A stretch of 64,000 bases of DNA, taken from positions 1-64,000 of the forward strand of contig JAATGJ010000123.1 of the NCBI GenBank assembly GCA_015654695.1. The letters run 5' to 3'. The notes under the pieces are model-generated. The model worked only from the letters and a program-made list of their open reading frames with translations. It made no database searches and was not told the DNA's origin. The DNA is from Chitinophagales bacterium (GTDB lineage: Bacteria > Bacteroidota > Bacteroidia > Chitinophagales > Chitinophagaceae). Below are positions 54,072 to 62,973 of the stretch, in pieces. Each line of letters begins with the position of its first letter. The first letter of the stretch is position 1. Both the position numbers and the translations under genes were made by a program.

Positions 54072-55523
54072 TTACTGATTAAGTGTGACGCCTATTTTCA
54101 AACCAAAATCAAACAGGTTTTCCCTGACGGGGTACCGGCTTTGGAAGCTGGAGAGTACCTGGTAGCGTACTTGCGGACCTACCTGCCATTTTGTTTTGTT
54201 GCGGGAAGTATAATTAATAAAGGTTTCAAAACTTGTGTTCAAATTCACATTGCGAATCAGCGAGGGCACTTCTGCATAATTTTTATAATCGGTAGAAATC
54301 AGGTAAGCCCTGTCGCTTAAGATATAAGTAGGCTGAACAGTGCCTGCGATTCCGAAGCTGGTTTTTTTGTTTCCAAATAAGGTAAGTTCAGCACCAATCG
54401 GGGCTGACACAGAGAAATAAAAATTCTTTAGCCAGTCGGTTTTATAACCATTGTAATTACGATAGTATGTCCAGGCAGTTACAGAATTATTACCAGCGCC
54501 ATTCAAATTAATAGTTGCCTGCTCTCCATTGTATACAAAAGCTTTGATGTCGTAACGATTTACATTGAATTGCAGTCCTCCGCGGAGTTTCAGGTTTTTG
54601 GAAAGCGGATAGCGGGTTGAAAATCCGATTTCCAGCCCCATATCAGGTTTATGTGTCACCGCCCGGTTCACATCCGATGACAGTGATGCAAAAGGATAAC
54701 CTGCAGGATCTGTAGCAGACGGTGAGTTTTTATACGCTTTATTGGCGCTTAATCTGCGGTAGCTGACCGTAGGAGTAACATACAGTTGCCAGGATATTTT
54801 TTTGCGGATCTTTTGTGGTTTGTATGAGTTCACTACACTTTCAATAGTAAGAGGATAATAAACAAGGTTCTGTTTAGAAACATTCAGGTTTACTTTTCCG
54901 GCAGGATGGGTTTTTGTAGTTTTTTCTTCATTGCCGGTTACCATACTAAACGTCTCAACTATACTCTTTATATCATCTGCATCTGAACTAACCGCTTCTT
55001 TTTCTCTTTTCTCAGAAATTCCTGCATACGTCTTTATCACATTTGCAGACGTAAGCTGATCGGTACTATTAAATATGGGTGAAAATTCAACGATATCCTG
55101 ATCCTGATAAACATTGTTTGCCGGATCTGCGACAGTAACAATTAATTCACCCGGAGCCTGTGCATTATCCTGGTTGGTAAATTTATTAAAGGGTAACAGG
55201 GTGGTTGTGTTATTGGAGGAAGAAACCGAAACAGGTTTATTGGGGTTAATAGGTTGTATCGGTATGATCTTCGAATCTGTGCCGGCGATTTTAGAAGAAA
55301 TGGGAGCTTGTTTTTTTGAAACCGGGTAAGTTAGCATAACCCATGTAACAGAGATGGCCGTAAGTAATAACAGTAAGGTAAGGCCAATGCCGTACCATCT
55401 TCTGCGTGTGTGTAAAGAAGTATTTATTCCCTTCCATGCCTTTTCTGACGGAATCATCCGGTATTGGTCGGCATTTTTCTTTACAAACTGCTCAAACTCC
55501 CTGTTATTGTAATTTCTCTCCAT
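54072..55523 (-). CDS. Membrane-anchored protein with beta-barrel-like C-terminus, partner of the sigma factor
   Basis: 483 aa. A cytosolic N-terminus of about 40 residues (MERNYNNREFEQFVKKNAD...), one transmembrane helix (about 44-62), a low-complexity Thr/Ser/Asn linker (about 75-220), then from about 240 alternating hydrophobic strands (QLYVTPTVSYRRL, LRGGLQFNVNRYDI, YFSVSAPIGAELTLFG, WQVGPQVRYQVLS) as in small outer-membrane beta-barrel proteins. It follows the sigma factor gene by 36 bp on the same strand. Position and topology suggest an anti-sigma-like regulator, but no zinc motif is present. The combination of inner-membrane helix and barrel strands is unusual. Confidence 0.7.
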   Translation of the reverse strand: MERNYNNREFEQFVKKNADQYRMIPSEKAWKGINTSLHTRRRWYGIGLTLLLLLTAISVTWVMLTYPVSKKQAPISSKIAGTDSKIIPIQPINPNKPVSVSSSNNTTTLLPFNKFTNQDNAQAPGELIVTVADPANNVYQDQDIVEFSPIFNSTDQLTSANVIKTYAGISEKREKEAVSSDADDIKSIVETFSMVTGNEEKTTKTHPAGKVNLNVSKQNLVYYPLTIESVVNSYKPQKIRKKISWQLYVTPTVSYRRLSANKAYKNSPSATDPAGYPFASLSSDVNRAVTHKPDMGLEIGFSTRYPLSKNLKLRGGLQFNVNRYDIKAFVYNGEQATINLNGAGNNSVTAWTYYRNYNGYKTDWLKNFYFSVSAPIGAELTLFGNKKTSFGIAGTVQPTYILSDRAYLISTDYKNYAEVPSLIRNVNLNTSFETFINYTSRNKTKWQVGPQVRYQVLSSFQSRYPVRENLFDFGLKIGVTLNQ

Positions 55524-55559
55524 AACCAGTCTCTGTATATAATAATAAGGATACGAAAA

Positions 55560-56141
55560 CTATCGCCGGCTAACTGCGACAAGCCAATCAATATCTTGTT
55601 TTGGTTGCTGTAAAATCTTTTTTCTTAATAAAATGTCTTCCAACATCGCCTTTGCCCTGGTGTATTGACTCCTGCTCGTACTTTCCTCAATGTCCAGCAT
55701 CCCTGCTATTTCCCGGTGGCTGTACCCTTCAATAGCATAGAGGTTCAATACCGTTCGATAACCTATCGGCAACAATCTTATACATTCTACCACCTGCTTT
55801 GCCTGGATAATGGCCGGCACACTGTCTTCTCTCACTTGCACACCCGTAGCATGAATTATATCAACACTTTCATTGAACTTCTTATTTTTTTTGAGGATAT
55901 TGATACAGGTATGAACAACGATCCGGCGAACCCAGCCCTCAAAGGCACCCCTGTTCTCGAAAGTATGCATCTGTAAAAAGACCTTGATAAAACCTTCCTG
56001 CAGCATATCTTCAGCATCCTCACGGTTGTGTGCATAACGATAACAAACAGCCAGCATCTTTGAACTATACCTGTTATACAATTCCCGCTGAGCAGGGGCT
56101 TCGTTATTCAAACAACCTTTTAAAATGGCTTCCTCAGTCAT
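55560..56141 (-). CDS. ECF-type RNA polymerase sigma factor
   Basis: 193 aa. Region 2 (NRYSSKMLAVCYRYAHNREDAEDMLQEGFIKVF, with the DAEDMLQ core) and region 4 (LPIGYRTVLNLYAIEGYSHREIAGMLDIEESTSRSQYTRAKAML), joined by a short linker. It directs RNA polymerase to a specific regulon. The downstream membrane protein (54072-55523) is the probable regulator. The upstream TonB receptor/FecR pattern is absent, so this is not a standard iron-starvation sigma unit. Confidence 0.92.
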   Translation of the reverse strand: MTEEAILKGCLNNEAPAQRELYNRYSSKMLAVCYRYAHNREDAEDMLQEGFIKVFLQMHTFENRGAFEGWVRRIVVHTCINILKKNKKFNESVDIIHATGVQVREDSVPAIIQAKQVVECIRLLPIGYRTVLNLYAIEGYSHREIAGMLDIEESTSRSQYTRAKAMLEDILLRKKILQQPKQDIDWLVAVSRR

Positions 56142-56235
56142 GTGTTACTTGGGTTGCCTGTAATTTAGACATATTTTCTATACAAATGCTGCACGGGGCT
56201 GTAAAATTTTATCTTCAATTACAGGAATTTTAAGT

Positions 56236-56730
56236 TCATTTTTTTCTTTTCAGGCTATCCATGGGATATCTGGCCTCCATTGCGATTATTATACCGCCAG
56301 CCCAGTCTATCAACTTATTTTTTTCTTCCCCGGTAAGCTTAGCGTCCTTATGTATCCAGGTATATGAATCAAGTGGCATTTCTCCTTCCTTTACCATCTC
56401 AATGGTTTCTTCCATTTTATGATATTGGTAGCGGAGACTGCGATTCGTATATTCATCCAGGTTCAGCTCTTTTTTGCCGTCTTGTACATGGTTGTCCATC
56501 CACCAATCCACAGGCTGAAGTTTACTGTACCAGGGATAATTGGTGTTATTGCTATGACAGTCGTTGCAGGCTTTTTCCAAAATTATTTTTACATCTCCCG
56601 GTACAGGAAACGTATTGCCGATATAGTTAGGTTGCCCGCCGCTTGCCTTATTGGGTTTGGGATGTATAAACTGGATAACTATCAGCGCCAGCAGCAGGAA
56701 AATCAATACTCTTTTTATCAATTTTTTCAT
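56236..56730 (-). CDS. Haem-binding-domain periplasmic protein
   Basis: 164 aa. N-terminal signal/anchor (about 6-22), a KACNDCHSNNTNYPWYSKLQPV motif (CxxCH, one c-type haem site) and a C-terminal helix region. The pattern matches the haem-binding domain family found in Bacteroidota. It may act as a small cytochrome or haem carrier. Separated by 16 bp from gpmI on the same strand and possibly co-transcribed with it. Confidence 0.85.
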   Translation of the reverse strand: MKKLIKRVLIFLLLALIVIQFIHPKPNKASGGQPNYIGNTFPVPGDVKIILEKACNDCHSNNTNYPWYSKLQPVDWWMDNHVQDGKKELNLDEYTNRSLRYQYHKMEETIEMVKEGEMPLDSYTWIHKDAKLTGEEKNKLIDWAGGIIIAMEARYPMDSLKRKK

Positions 56731-56746
56731 GATGGATTTTTGGTGT

Positions 56747-58279
56747 TTAAAATGACTGGTTTATCAAAACTTCACCAGTCATTTCTTTAGGAATGGGCAA
56801 ACCCATCATGGTTAGTATGGTGGGAGCGATATCACCGAGCTTCCCTGCTTTAACAGTACCCCGCCATTCTTTATCAATAATAAAAAATGGAACAGGGTTT
56901 AGTGTGTGTGCGGTGTTGGGAGAACCGTCTTCGTTGATCATATAGTCAGAATTGCCATGATCAGCAGTAAGAAAAATGGTATAGCCATTTTCCAATCCTG
57001 CCGTTACTATGCGTTCAACGCATTGATCAACCGTTTCCGCAGCTTTAATGGCTGCTTCCCAAATACCGGTATGGCCCACCATATCAGTATTGGCAAAATT
57101 CAAACAAATGAAATCGGAGGTCTTATTTTCAATTTCAGGAATAAGCGCATCAGTTAATTCATAAGCGCTCATTTCTGGTTTCAAATCGTAGGTGGCTACT
57201 TTGGGAGAGGGAACCATAATTCGCTTTTCTCCTTCAAAAGGAACTTCGCGGCCACCGCTGAAAAAGAAACTTACATGCGGGTATTTTTCCGTTTCAGCAA
57301 TACGAATCTGTTTCAATCCATTTTGCTCTAAAATTTCCCCAAGTGTATTTTTCAGGTCATCATTTTGAAAGATCACGTTGACATTTTTGTAACTATGGTC
57401 ATATTGTGTCATCGTTGTATAGTGCAATGACAGTTTATACATGTTAAATTCCGGCAGGTCTATCTGGGTAAGTACCTGGGTTATTTCCCTGCAGCGGTCC
57501 GTCCTGAAATTAAAACAGAGAACAGCATCTCCGTCTTTGATACTGGCTAATGGCTGCTGACCTTCATCCAAAATAACAGTGGGAAGAATGAACTCATCAT
57601 AAACATTATTGTGATAGGAGTTTTCTACAGCAGCGATCGCATCTGTCGCCTTTTGACCACTGCCATTTACCAGTGCGCCATACGCCAGTTTTATTCTTTC
57701 CCATCTTTTATCCCTGTCCATAGCATAATAACGACCACTGACGGTCGCGATTTTTCCTGTTGTATGATTCAGGTGTTCCTGTAATTCTGTGATAAAGCCC
57801 AGGCCGCTTTTAGGATCATAGTCCCTCCCGTCGGTAAAGGCATGAATAAAAACTTCTTTCAACCCTTCTGCCTGGCAACTATCTACAATAGCTTTGAGAT
57901 GATTGATATGGGAATGTACGCCGCCGTTGCTCACAAGCCCTACCAGGTGAAGGGGTTTATTATTGCTTTTTGCGTATTGAATGGAATCCAGGAAGATTTC
58001 ATTGGTAGCCAGCGAACCATCCCGGACTGCAACATCAATGCGTTGCAATTCCTGGTAAACGATCCGCCCCGCTCCTAAGTTCAGGTGGCCCACTTCTGAA
58101 TTACCCATCTGCCCATCAGGCAGCCCCACCAGTTCCCCACAGGTGGTCAGAGTGGTATTGGGATAGTTGGTATATAAAGACTTAGTAAACGGAACGTTGG
58201 CATGTTGGATAGCATCTGCTGATGCAACTTTGCCAAGTCCCCAGCCGTCCATGATGACGAGAATTATTTTTTTTGCCAT
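56747..58279 (-). CDS. gpmI: 2,3-bisphosphoglycerate-independent phosphoglycerate mutase
   Basis: 510 aa, typical length. Metal-binding DGWG (Asp11) and catalytic Ser in MGNSEVGHLNLGAGR, then FTDGRD, RYYAMDRDKRWER, FNFRTDR and the C-terminal ADHGNSD. Interconverts 3- and 2-phosphoglycerate in glycolysis, with manganese at the active site. Cytosolic. Confidence 0.96.
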   Translation of the reverse strand: MAKKIILVIMDGWGLGKVASADAIQHANVPFTKSLYTNYPNTTLTTCGELVGLPDGQMGNSEVGHLNLGAGRIVYQELQRIDVAVRDGSLATNEIFLDSIQYAKSNNKPLHLVGLVSNGGVHSHINHLKAIVDSCQAEGLKEVFIHAFTDGRDYDPKSGLGFITELQEHLNHTTGKIATVSGRYYAMDRDKRWERIKLAYGALVNGSGQKATDAIAAVENSYHNNVYDEFILPTVILDEGQQPLASIKDGDAVLCFNFRTDRCREITQVLTQIDLPEFNMYKLSLHYTTMTQYDHSYKNVNVIFQNDDLKNTLGEILEQNGLKQIRIAETEKYPHVSFFFSGGREVPFEGEKRIMVPSPKVATYDLKPEMSAYELTDALIPEIENKTSDFICLNFANTDMVGHTGIWEAAIKAAETVDQCVERIVTAGLENGYTIFLTADHGNSDYMINEDGSPNTAHTLNPVPFFIIDKEWRGTVKAGKLGDIAPTILTMMGLPIPKEMTGEVLINQSF

Positions 58280-58468
58280 TTAATTAACTGTAGTTTGCGT
58301 TTTTCGTATAAATACACTCATTTTCAGGTGGCAATGCGTTGTAAATCTACACTCAAATAATGTATTTGCCTTCAGAAGATGCGAAAATGGCGGTTTTTAG
58401 TAATTTAGAGTTGTGCAGCCTGGTGTGGCATATTTTTAGATTAAACAACCTGTGAAAACGTTCTTATT

Positions 58469-58858
58469 ATGAAAGCAATATTTACTTCCTTACTGGCTGC
58501 TTCAATGGTAATGCTATCATCATTTGTCCAACCCGGTACCATTGATGAAGTGATCGTGGCGTTAAAGTCCGGCGATGCGACAGGACTTTCAAAGTATTTT
58601 GATGATAATGTTGAACTGACCTTACCTGTCAAGAGCGACAGTTACAGTAAAGCCCAGGCACAGGTGATCCTGAAAGATTTTTTTGATAACAACAATGTAC
58701 GTGGATTTGAATTAAAACATAAAGGAGATTCTCCCGGCGGACATTATTGCATTGGCACGTTGCAGACAAAATCCGGGAACTTCAGGGCTCATGTGTTCTT
58801 AAAATCAAAAGGAAACAAAGAAGTGGTCAAAGAGATACGCTTCCAGTCAATAGAATAA
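58469..58858 (+). CDS. DUF4783 secreted protein
   Basis: 129 aa. Signal peptide (about 1-20), then a compact alpha/beta fold of the NTF2-like type (IDEVIVALKSGDATGLSKYFDDNVELTL, AQVILKDFFDNNNVRGFELKHKGDS, YCIGTLQTKSGNFRAHVFLKS). Matches DUF4783 of Bacteroidota, of unknown function, probably periplasmic. A promoter-like TATTTTTA lies about 40 bp upstream. Confidence 0.85.
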   Translation: MKAIFTSLLAASMVMLSSFVQPGTIDEVIVALKSGDATGLSKYFDDNVELTLPVKSDSYSKAQAQVILKDFFDNNNVRGFELKHKGDSPGGHYCIGTLQTKSGNFRAHVFLKSKGNKEVVKEIRFQSIE

Positions 58859-58878
58859 TTTTATTTGCCAATATGCTG

Positions 58879-58911
58879 AAGCCTTCCTGATTAAAAAGGG
58901 AGGCTTTTTTA
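58879..58911 (+). terminator. Intrinsic terminator after the DUF4783 gene
   Basis: AAGCCTTCC (58879-58887) pairs with GGGAGGCTT (58898-58906; one G-U pair), followed by TTTT. Lies 20 bp after the stop codon. Confidence 0.82.
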
Positions 58912-58976
58912 TGCGTGTATGATAATTTCATCCTACTTCTAAAAGAGAACATCGCACTGAGATATACTTCGGCAAG

Positions 58977-59045
58977 CTCTGCAGAGAAAAGGGGGGTATT
59001 AGTATAAAATGCGAAGCATTTCCCTTTCTCTCTTTTCTCTCTGGG
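58977..59045. repeat. Imperfect long inverted repeat between DUF4783 and nadC
   Basis: CAGAGAAAAG (58982-58991) faces CTTTTCTCTCTG (near 59033-59044) with a bulge, enclosing a perfect AAATGC-GAA-GCATTT hairpin (59007-59021). CTCTGCAGAG at 58977-58986 is itself palindromic. It resembles intergenic repeats elsewhere in the window, but no second copy was found. Confidence 0.45.
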
Positions 59046-59122
59046 CGAAACTCACAATAAAAAAAAGTGCAATTTGTCATACACCCTTTTTATCGTATAT
59101 CACAAAGCTAAAAGCTAAATAC

Positions 59123-59130
59123 TATTTTTG
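59123..59130 (+). promoter_or_regulatory. Probable -7 element of nadC
   Basis: TATTTTTG fits TAnnTTTG and ends 5 bp before the nadC ATG at 59136, so the transcript would be almost leaderless. No clear -33 element. Confidence 0.5.
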
Positions 59131-59135
59131 CTGCC

Positions 59136-59993
59136 ATGAATTTTGATAAAAAATTATATCATTTGATAGATGAAGCGCTGAAAGAAGATACAGGTGATGG
59201 GGATCATTCTGCTCTTTCCTGCATTCCCGCAACAGCAAAAGGTAAAGCCGTATTAAAAATAAAAGAAGACGGGGTACTGGCAGGGATGGAAGTAGCGGAG
59301 AAAATTTTTACCTATAAAGAAAAGAACAGCGTTTTCACCGGTTTTAAAAAAGATGGTGATATAATGAAGTTTGGAGAGAAAGCATTTGAGGTGTCGGCTT
59401 CTGTTCATACTATTCTTCAATGTGAAAGATTGGTGCTAAACTGTATGCAGCGGATGAGCGGGATCGCTACGCTGACAAGTTTATATGTTAACAAGCTGAA
59501 AGGTTTTACAACAAAGTTGCTGGATACAAGAAAAACAACACCTAATTTCCGGTTGCTGGAAAAAGAAGCGGTGCGCATTGGCGGAGGTGTTAATCATCGT
59601 TTCGGATTATATGATATGATCATGCTGAAGGATAACCACATTGATTTCTGCGGAGGCATAGAAAAAGCGATACAAAAAGCGGATGAATATGTAAAAACAA
59701 AAAAGCCCGGATTAAAAATGGAGATAGAAACAAGAAGTATTGACGATGTGAAAAAAGTGATGGCAGTGGGAAAAGGAAAAGTATTTCGTATTATGCTGGA
59801 TAACTTTACACCAGTACAAATAACAGAAGCGTTAAAGATCATTAATGGCTCATTCGAAACAGAAGCCAGCGGAGGTATCAATCTTGATAATATACAGGCG
59901 TACGCTGCGACAGGAGTTGACTATGTAAGCGTCGGTGCATTGATACACCAGGCGAGGAGCCTTGACCTGAGTTTAAAAGCGTTGCCCCACTAA
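59136..59993 (+). CDS. nadC: Nicotinate-nucleotide pyrophosphorylase (quinolinate phosphoribosyltransferase)
   Basis: 285 aa. Starts with LIDEALKEDTGDGDHSALSC; QCERLVLNCMQRMSGIAT, LDTRKTTPNFRLLEKEAVRIGGG and YDMIMLKDNHI are diagnostic. The C-terminal barrel ends in ASGGINLDNIQAYAATGVDYVSVGAL. It makes nicotinate mononucleotide from quinolinate in de novo NAD synthesis. nadA and nadB are not in the window. Confidence 0.96.
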   Translation: MNFDKKLYHLIDEALKEDTGDGDHSALSCIPATAKGKAVLKIKEDGVLAGMEVAEKIFTYKEKNSVFTGFKKDGDIMKFGEKAFEVSASVHTILQCERLVLNCMQRMSGIATLTSLYVNKLKGFTTKLLDTRKTTPNFRLLEKEAVRIGGGVNHRFGLYDMIMLKDNHIDFCGGIEKAIQKADEYVKTKKPGLKMEIETRSIDDVKKVMAVGKGKVFRIMLDNFTPVQITEALKIINGSFETEASGGINLDNIQAYAATGVDYVSVGALIHQARSLDLSLKALPH

Positions 59994-60061
59994 ATCTCTC
60001 CAAAGGGGAGACTTCAGACTCTAAAGGTTGAAATATCTTTATCCGTTTAAAGAATTAATTT

Positions 60062-60403
60062 ATGAGTAAAAAGAATAAACCAGATAGCCAGGGATTTGTC
60101 TATAGCACTGATTCCAATTTTTCTTTTAAAGAAGAAGATCAAAATGTTGAAACGCTGTTGCCCGCACAACAAAAACTGAGAGTACGATTAGATACAAAAC
60201 ACCGTGCGGGAAAAGCGGTTACCCTGGTGGAAGGCTTTATTGGAAAAGAGGATGACCTTGAGGAGCTGGGAAAGAAACTCAAGAGTTTTTGCGGTACAGG
60301 TGGTTCTGCCAAAGATGGTGAGATCATCGTGCAGGGAGATCAGCGGGAAAAAGTCGTACAATGGTTGATTAAAAACGGGTATGAACAATCTAAAAAAATC
60401 TGA
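60062..60403 (+). CDS. SUI1/eIF1-like translation factor (YciH type)
   Basis: 113 aa. A variable N-terminus, then the SUI1 fold: RAGKAVTLVEGFIGKEDDLEELGKKLK, CGTGGSAKDGEIIVQGDQREKV, KNGY. YciH-type proteins resemble eukaryotic initiation factor 1, but their bacterial role is not well defined. Follows nadC by 68 bp with no terminator seen, so it may be co-transcribed. Confidence 0.9.
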   Translation: MSKKNKPDSQGFVYSTDSNFSFKEEDQNVETLLPAQQKLRVRLDTKHRAGKAVTLVEGFIGKEDDLEELGKKLKSFCGTGGSAKDGEIIVQGDQREKVVQWLIKNGYEQSKKI

Positions 60404-60438
60404 TGCTGTTATAAAGAGTGGATATTCGCTTTCATTTT

Positions 60439-60690
60439 TTATTCCATATCAGCAGTTTCACTTTTGGCAGTTTCTTCATTTAAAAAATAACTCAATGCTC
60501 CACTCGGACATTTTTTTACCTGTTCAATGATCTTTTCCGTAGCTGCGCCATTCATTTTTATCCACGGTTTCTCTTTCGGATTGAACACCCGGATCAAACC
60601 TTTCCAGCAAACAGTAGAATGGGTGCACATACTAGGTTTCCATACTACAGTCATTTCATTATTGGTGTATTTAAAAGTTTCTTTGGGCAT
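60439..60690 (-). CDS. Small (4Fe-4S) mono-cluster protein
   Basis: 83 aa. Cys residues in PSMCTHSTVCWKG and in VKKCPSGALSY fit the divergent single 4Fe-4S cluster family (Fer4_19 type), often found with an acyltransferase-like partner. Role unknown, probably electron transfer. Convergent with the YciH-type gene. Confidence 0.85.
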   Translation of the reverse strand: MPKETFKYTNNEMTVVWKPSMCTHSTVCWKGLIRVFNPKEKPWIKMNGAATEKIIEQVKKCPSGALSYFLNEETAKSETADME

Positions 60691-60781
60691 ACTTGAAAAA
60701 GTTTGAAGCCTATTAGTGGAAGTTTGAGGGTTGCTTTATCGTAAGATATGTTGTTTTGAAAAACGACATTACGACCTAAGT

Positions 60782-60795
60782 TCCCCTTTAGGGGA
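60782..60795. repeat. Dispersed palindrome, copy A
   Basis: TCCCCT-TT-AGGGGA between the 4Fe-4S gene and the isocitrate dehydrogenase gene, with flanks CCTAAGT and ACAGGGG. A related copy occurs in inverted orientation at 62744-62758. Confidence 0.7.
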
Positions 60796-60804
60796 CAGGG
60801 GTTT

Positions 60805-62256
60805 TTACTGTCCCTGCGCCAATGAATACGCTTTCTTATCGCCCCATTTATTCAGCAGTTCGAGTGAGCATATTTTAAAATTACCACTCAGGCTTACATA
60901 CAGCCCGATAATGTCCTGCTGGTTAAGGGGGGAGCCATCTATGCTTTCAAAACGGACATTATATTGATTGACAAGATTAGTAAATACCGAACCGGTGGGC
61001 CATACCTGTGTACCCCGGTTGCTTACACTGAGTATATTGAATTTAACTCCTCCGTGCCGCTGGCATTTATGGGCGATCACTTCAGGCTGCTCAGCGCTTT
61101 CGATAAACATATCCACTCCGGCGATTGTCTCATCTTCCATTTCTTTGGATATAAGCATAGGATTTTTATCCAGTTTAAAATGGGTAGGTGTCGCCGGCAT
61201 ATTCGGCAACAAGGGTTTTGGATTCATCTGCGGCTCCTTACCAAAATTGCCAATGATCGCTTCTGCAAATTGGGTGGTGCTTAATGCAAGTTTGCTTTTA
61301 TCACCAAAATCGCCGGTACGGATACCCTGTTCCAGTGTATAGAGCAGCGCATTTTCAATGACGGCTGCATTTTGCATAAAACCCAAATGGCGCAGCATCG
61401 CAATTCCGCTTAACAAAAGAGCAGTAGGATTAGCAATATTTTTTCCCGCTATGTCAGGGGCGGTACCATGCACGGCTTCAAATATGCAGATATGGTCACC
61501 GATATTTGCTGAAGGCGCAAAACCAAGACCACCTACCAGGCCTGCACACAGATCCGATACGATATCTCCCTGCAGGTTGGTAAGTACCACTACATCAAAA
61601 GTATCAGGTCTTGTCACCAGTTTCATACACAGATCATCCACTATTACATCATCTGCTTTTAATTCAGGATATTCTTTAGCCACCTCATAAAAACATTCCA
61701 GGAACAAACCATCAGTTATCTTCATGATATTGGCCTTATGACCGCAGGTAATGCGCCAGGCGTTTTTCTTCTTCGCCATTTCAAAGGCATATTTGATCAC
61801 CTGCAAACTGCCGGGACGGGTGATGAAGCGGCGGCTCAGCGCTACATCATGGGTAAGCATGTGCTCCACACCACCATAGGTATCTTCAATATTTTCCCGG
61901 ACAATAGTAATGTCAATAGGGATACCTGCCTTACTGAAAACAGTGTCAACACCGTGAAGGGTTTGAAAAACTCTTTTATTCGCATACGTATTCCATGTCT
62001 TACGGGCGGTTACGTTCACGCTTTTTACCCCCTTGCCTTTGGGCGTTTCCATCGGGCCTTTGAACAGGATGCCAAGGTTTTCAATCGTAATTTTCGCATC
62101 CGGGGTCATGCCATTGGAAAATCCTTTGTCAAATACCCACTTGCCCATGTCCACGTATTCATACGATAAGGACACTTTATTCGCTTGAAATACACTGAGT
62201 ACGGCGTCCATGATCTCGGGGCCTATTCCATCTCCTTTTGCTACGGCTATTTTCAT
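60805..62256 (-). CDS. icd: NADP-dependent isocitrate dehydrogenase
   Basis: 483 aa from the ATG at 62256 (MKIAVAKGDGIGPEI). A frame extension to 62337 is rich in Asn/Lys and looks non-native. Diagnostic motifs are RENIEDTYGG, RRFITRPGSL, NLQGDIVSDLCAGLVGGLGFAPSAN, EAVHGTAPDIAGKNIANPTA, and a C-terminal extra domain (about 335-480) as in Thermus-type enzymes. Oxidises isocitrate to 2-oxoglutarate in the TCA cycle. Coenzyme choice is inferred from the subfamily. Flanked by an inverted pair of palindromic repeats. Confidence 0.93.
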   Translation of the reverse strand: MKIAVAKGDGIGPEIMDAVLSVFQANKVSLSYEYVDMGKWVFDKGFSNGMTPDAKITIENLGILFKGPMETPKGKGVKSVNVTARKTWNTYANKRVFQTLHGVDTVFSKAGIPIDITIVRENIEDTYGGVEHMLTHDVALSRRFITRPGSLQVIKYAFEMAKKKNAWRITCGHKANIMKITDGLFLECFYEVAKEYPELKADDVIVDDLCMKLVTRPDTFDVVVLTNLQGDIVSDLCAGLVGGLGFAPSANIGDHICIFEAVHGTAPDIAGKNIANPTALLLSGIAMLRHLGFMQNAAVIENALLYTLEQGIRTGDFGDKSKLALSTTQFAEAIIGNFGKEPQMNPKPLLPNMPATPTHFKLDKNPMLISKEMEDETIAGVDMFIESAEQPEVIAHKCQRHGGVKFNILSVSNRGTQVWPTGSVFTNLVNQYNVRFESIDGSPLNQQDIIGLYVSLSGNFKICSLELLNKWGDKKAYSLAQGQ

Positions 62257-62348
62257 AATAGTTTTATTGTTAATGTTGTTACGGTAAAAATAAAGAGGAT
62301 TTACAGACATCAGTTTTTTTTTGTTACTTTTACTCAAACTCCATTTTT

Positions 62349-62735
62349 ATGAGCAGCATCATCTCCGAAGGTGTACAGATCAGCGTAGTGACTTTCTACC
62401 AGCCTGATTACAGCAACCCGCTGCAATCGGAGTTCATGTTCGCTTATCGCATTACACTGGAGAACCATAATGCTTTCTCCATAAAATTACATCGCCGCAA
62501 CTGGCAGATATTTGACAGCAATGGTACGCACCGCGAAGTAGAAGGTGAAGGAGTAGTGGGGGTACAACCTGTTTTAAAGCCAGGCGAAAGTTATCAATAT
62601 GTCAGCGGTTGCAACCTGCGCACCGAAATGGGAAAAATGAAAGGCACTTACCAGATGGAAAACCTGAACAATATGCAAATGTTTGAGGTGGACATTCCCG
62701 CTTTTGAGATGATCGTTCCGATGAAGAATAATTAA
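62349..62735 (+). CDS. apaG: ApaG-family protein
   Basis: 128 aa. One FN3-like ApaG domain: FAYRITLENHNAFSIKLHRRNWQIFDSNG, GEGVVGVQPVLKPGESYQYVSGCNLRTEMGKMKGTYQM. The family was linked to cobalt/magnesium resistance in enterobacteria; the molecular role remains unclear. Divergent from the isocitrate dehydrogenase gene. Confidence 0.92.
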   Translation: MSSIISEGVQISVVTFYQPDYSNPLQSEFMFAYRITLENHNAFSIKLHRRNWQIFDSNGTHREVEGEGVVGVQPVLKPGESYQYVSGCNLRTEMGKMKGTYQMENLNNMQMFEVDIPAFEMIVPMKNN

Positions 62736-62743
62736 GACACCCT

Positions 62744-62758
62744 GTCCCTAAAGGGGAC
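62744..62758. repeat. Dispersed palindrome, copy B (inverted relative to copy A)
   Basis: GTCCC-TAAAG-GGGAC after apaG, with CACCCT before and TTAGGTTTG after. Its reverse complement matches the copy at 60782 including the flanks CCTAAGT and ACAGGG. Confidence 0.65.
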
Positions 62759-62973
62759 TTAGGTTTGAATGTCTTTTTAATATTCTAAATTCCTTATACA
62801 GCAATTAGCTTTTTTGTGATCCCGGCTACATTACTAATAACGGCTTTTGTTGTGAGTTTACACCGGGCTTGATTCGGTGCACTCTTGTACTTTCTGTCCA
62901 TTATTCAGTAAGATCGTCACAGTTTATCTAAAGCAAAGGTTGTAATTAATGCAAATTGATATCAAACTTCAAA

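Noticed and set aside
62257-62337. N-terminal extension of isocitrate dehydrogenase
   Set aside because: The extra 27 residues are Asn/Lys-rich and unlike the family; the protein normally starts close to the GDGIGPE motif.
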